A DNA stretch of 64,000 nt from Ailurus styani (lineage: Eukaryota > Chordata > Mammalia > Carnivora > Ailuridae): positions 14,472,203 to 14,536,202 of the forward strand of contig LNAC01000003.1 in NCBI GenBank assembly GCA_002007465.1. The letters are read 5' to 3'. The first letter of the stretch is position 1; each line of letters opens with the position of its first letter. Under the pieces are notes generated by a model. It was not told where the DNA came from. It ran no database searches and was given only the letters and a program-made list of their open reading frames with translations. Positions 60,673 to 64,000 of the stretch are shown here, in pieces. The position numbers were made by a program, and so were the translations under genes.

Positions 60673-60804
60673 AATTAATTAGCACTGGGTGTTATACACA
60701 AACAGTGAATCTTGGACCACTACATCAAAAACTAATGACTTACTGTATGGTGACTACCATAACATAATAAAGAAATTAATTTTAAAAATTAAAAAAAAAT
60801 TAAA
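60673..60804 (+). mobile_element. Carnivore L1 3' terminus (about 130 bp)
   Basis: 'agcactgggtgttatacaca', 'tacatcaaaaactaatgact', 'ctgtatggtgactaccataa', then AATAAAG and an AT-rich tail. This is the last part of the same L1 3' UTR type seen reversed at 44449. Confidence 0.85.
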
Positions 60805-62196
60805 ATGCTCATGTTCTTTTCCCCACCACTAGGCACAATATCCCTCTACCCTCCCTAACACCCCCAGCATACAAAGTTAAAACTATTTGCTCATTTTAAA
60901 CTCAAGTTTTGTTTCCTTGTATAGGTTCAACAGAACTATTCTGAAGGAATAATTTCATTGCTTAAGATGTAGTATCTCAAATTTCTAGTTATAAAAAGGG
61001 TTAAGATGAGGGTTGGGGATCAAAGAGTTCATTTGGCCATATAATCCATTATCTATTAAAACAGATTACATAAATTGCACTCAACAAGACAAAGCCTTAC
61101 CATTATTTGATCTGCAACAACGACACACGTTCACCCTTCAAAACACAAAACGATGGCATAGGCTTTGGCAGAATTATGTTCAGACACAGTAACTAATCCT
61201 TTGAAAAAAATTCAGATTGATCACAAAGCCTTTTAGAAGACTATAATTAATAAAGAAAGGGGAAAGAAAATCAGCAATGTTAAAGGAGATGAAAAATACA
61301 CATGCTGATCAAATTAGTCTTGGAATCTAGTATTTAGTTGATAAAATAGCTTTATTCTAAAAACCCCCAGGAAATGAATGGACGGCAAGGGTTAATATAA
61401 ATGTGACCCTCATTAATAGAGAAGAACAGCATCAGCTCTCTGGACAATTAATTTTTCAACTGTGTTTGAGTAAGGCAACCCCTCTAAATCCATACCCTTA
61501 ATAACTCTGTGCAATGTTCCTACGAGCTATCACCAGAGCATGATTGGAATAAACTGAGAATGACTTGAAAGATCTGCCACTTTCTATATATGCAAAGTAA
61601 CATCGATCTTAATCAGACAGCTGGAAATGGAACCCTAACTGGAATTTTGCACTAATGACCATGAATCAGAGACACTACATTGTCTTTGGTAGAATGACAA
61701 GTATAAGCATAGCCCTGAGTACCTAGATGTGAAGATCTTAAGAATATGAGAACTTCTTTGCATTTATAAACACCCTAATGCAATCCAGGGTTGTACAGGG
61801 ATGTCAGCTAAGCAGGTATATTAATCCAGAGTTGATATATGGTGCTAAAGTTTTCTGGATAACAGTATGGGGCAATGACCTAGGGATACGTTATATGAAT
61901 ACGGATTATGGCAACTGGTGATTCAACATATCCTTGCCCTCTTGTTCTTGATAAAGCTTTGTTTTGGTAAGTATCACTCAACATATTGTCAAAGGAAAGG
62001 CACCAGGCTGCCCATTGTAGAAAACCTCCCAGGATAATTATAATGTCTCAAAAATGTAAGTTGGCCCTTCTTGCTAAGGATAATGCTATCAGAAACATGC
62101 ATGTGTGGCTGAAAACACTCTGGACTAGGATAACAGAGACCTACATCTATGCTCCAATATACCACAGACTGACTTATTTCTTCATTGGTAAAACGA
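60805..62196. other. Repeat-poor DNA with a candidate conserved block
   Basis: 61380-61720 has no transposon text and looks unique. A weak MIR-like stretch ('cactctggactaggataaca', 'cttatttcttcattggtaaa') lies at about 62095-62196. No coding evidence. Confidence 0.45.
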
Positions 62197-62428
62197 ACCA
62201 TATCACTGTATTTTTTTAAAAGATTTTATTTATTTATTTATTTCACAGAGGGAGAGAGATCACAAGGAGGCAGAGAGGCAGGCAGAGAGAGAGAGGGGGA
62301 AGCAGGCTCCCCACTGAGCAGGGAGCCCGATGCGGGCCTCGATCCCAGGACCCTGAGATCATGACCTGAGCCGAAAGCAGAGGCTTTAACCCACTGAGCC
62401 ACCCAGGCGCCCACCATATCACTGTATT
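62197..62428 (-). mobile_element. Young mustelid-type SINE with 16-bp TSD
   Basis: ACCATATCACTGTATT at 62197-62212 and 62413-62428, identical. Body with (TTTA)n tail, 'cacaaggaggcagagaggca' and 'ctttaacccactgagccacc'. Confidence 0.98.
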
Positions 62429-63809
62429 AAATGACTGCATTCATGTAAGATTTCCAGAAACAAAACATGGCAAATAATTAACATATATGTATGCATGTAC
62501 ATATACACAAATATATTGGAACTGCTACATCAAGGGAAGCAAAAATGAGGAACCCATCACCTACATACACCTCTACAGTTAGTCTCTAAGACTCCTTGAT
62601 AGAGATTCTAATATAGCTAGACACTATTTGAAGCTGGTAGTATTATTTACAAATGCATTTCCATAAGACAATGGGTTTTTAACAATAAGAAACTATTTCT
62701 TTAAATTTGACTTTTGATACCCCAACTACACTGAATATATATAGTCCTTAGTACTTCCTGGGGAGAAAAAAAAGTGTGGTGAAATCACTGAATTCCTTAG
62801 GACATTTTAATCTAATTCTACTGGTTTAATGTTCATTAGAGGAATCACAAAATTTCACTGATTTATAAGAGAAAAATGAGTAGAACAAACCAATTGATCC
62901 ATAACTCTGAGTGTGAGTGAATTCAGTGCAGGATTCCGTCTTTATGAAAAGGAATATAATTTAGAGCAACTATCAAAATAGGCTTGAAAAAAATGAAATG
63001 GCTTGCAGATAATGTCAACTCTTCTAAGAGAAGCAAAGATAGATCCAACCCTCCCTTGTGTAAAGTCACTTCAGAGAGGGGAGTATATTGTATCTCCTGA
63101 GTGAATCAATGAATTCGTAACCAGGTGAAATCCCTTCACCTGAAAGTAAGGTCCTGTATCTCCTCTGTACAAGTGGAATGACTTAGATGGTTATGGTTAA
63201 AGGCTTATATTAGCAGTGAGAATGTCTACAAGGTTCACTCTTCTCAAATAATTAGAGAAAAAATAAGAAATTACTACACAGTTCCTTGCAGAAAGGTAAA
63301 AAAACAAAAACAACCTTTAGCATTATTGGGGACCTCAAAGTGATTAGTCACAAAAGATCTACCATTTATTATTACACACAAGGAACAGAAATTATGACAT
63401 TGTTCTGGGAATGTGAGACCCAAGAAATGTGATACACAAAACATCCCAATGGCAAATACAACAAGAGGATAAATCCTGATCATCTGAGAAAACTAAATAA
63501 TTACATTGTGATGGGAGATTTATGAAAGTTGAAAAGGAAGAGAAAATGCAAATTTAAAGTAATTTCATTGGTAAAGGTAACTAACCCCAAACGAATACAT
63601 CAGTTATATCCTTGGTTCTGCCAGATTCTGGGCATACTTAAATGGAGTTAATACCATGATATTCTAAAACTGATTTGAACTAACTTTCAACCTTTGCCTA
63701 GGTGTCGATCTTCTCATTAAACTAGCAAAGTTTTTTTAACTGAATGCCCAGAGGAAGTTTATTACTATTTTCAGCATGTGAAAATCTGATTCAAAATAGG
63801 TACAGCTTC
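62429..63809. other. Unattributed DNA
   Basis: No repeat or gene was recognised. The short minus frame at 63274-63483 is unsupported. Confidence 0.4.
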
Positions 63810-63945
63810 CTACTCAAGGCACATGCCTTATAATTACTAATTCATTAATTTATCCTCATTACTGTCATTTCCATTTTATGTGTGAAGAAACTAAGAGACA
63901 AAGGTTTCGGTTCACTTGTTTAATACAGCATATGGTGTATGTGAT
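63810..63945 (+). mobile_element. MIR relic
   Basis: 'tatcctcattactgtcattt', 'ccattttatgtgtgaagaaa' and 'ctaagagacaaaggtttcgg' match the MIR core. Confidence 0.7.
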
Positions 63946-64000
63946 GTCAAAAGAAAGACAATCCGAGAAGGTAAAACATGAACCGCATATTAGAAAACAG

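Overview
The window looks like a gene-free stretch of a carnivore nuclear genome. The most likely source is a mustelid (weasel, mink, ferret or otter group) or a close relative. The basis is 22 tRNA-Lys-derived carnivore SINEs (SINEC/CAN-SINE). About nine of them, many with clean target-site duplications (TSDs), carry the GTGGGTTAAAGCC head that I know from mustelid genomes, rather than the canid or felid head. Species cannot be fixed from sequence alone. Overall composition is AT-rich. I found no exon, intact coding sequence, rRNA, functional tRNA, CRISPR array or bacterial-type gene. All open reading frames are short and are either chance ORFs or translations of repeats.

Layout. 1-5.4 kb: L1 3' end, AT-rich L1-like DNA, a SINE, a long antisense L2, two minus-strand SINEs. 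5.4-12.6 kb: unattributed DNA, an old L1M piece, a degenerate SINE, a Tigger-like DNA transposon, a second L1M broken by a SINE/GATA block, hAT-like debris. 12.6-18 kb: MIR, a sense L2, an MLT1 LTR, then repeat-poor DNA with an (AT)23 tract. 18-20.3 kb: antisense L1M riddled with SINEs, two of them back to back. 20.3-26.4 kb: SINE, MIR, L1 and L2 debris. 26.4-28.8 kb: one L1 carrying two SINEs and, unexpectedly, a tiny antisense retrocopy with an AATAAA signal and a (CA)n tail. 28.8-37.6 kb: SINEs and a repeat-poor interval (31.1-34.8 kb). 37.6-40 kb: an antisense L2 broken by two different solo LTRs of endogenous retroviruses. 40-44.4 kb: repeat-poor DNA with a hAT MER5-like element and a CR1/L3 relic. 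44.4-45.6 kb: a carnivore L1 3' end holding a SINE plus an unexplained GC-rich block. 45.6-54 kb: MLT1 LTRs, L2, MER5A-like DNA, and a SINE at an assembly gap (single N) with duplicated flanks. 54-64 kb: mostly unique DNA with MIR relics and two young SINEs.

No genes work together here. The window is best read as layered transposon insertions (L2/MIR/CR1, then L1M/MLT1/hAT/Tigger, then carnivore L1 and solo LTRs, then carnivore SINEs) with several unique blocks that could be conserved non-coding regulatory elements. Repeat family names are from recognition of consensus-like phrases, not a database search. I did not find a convincing new biological system.
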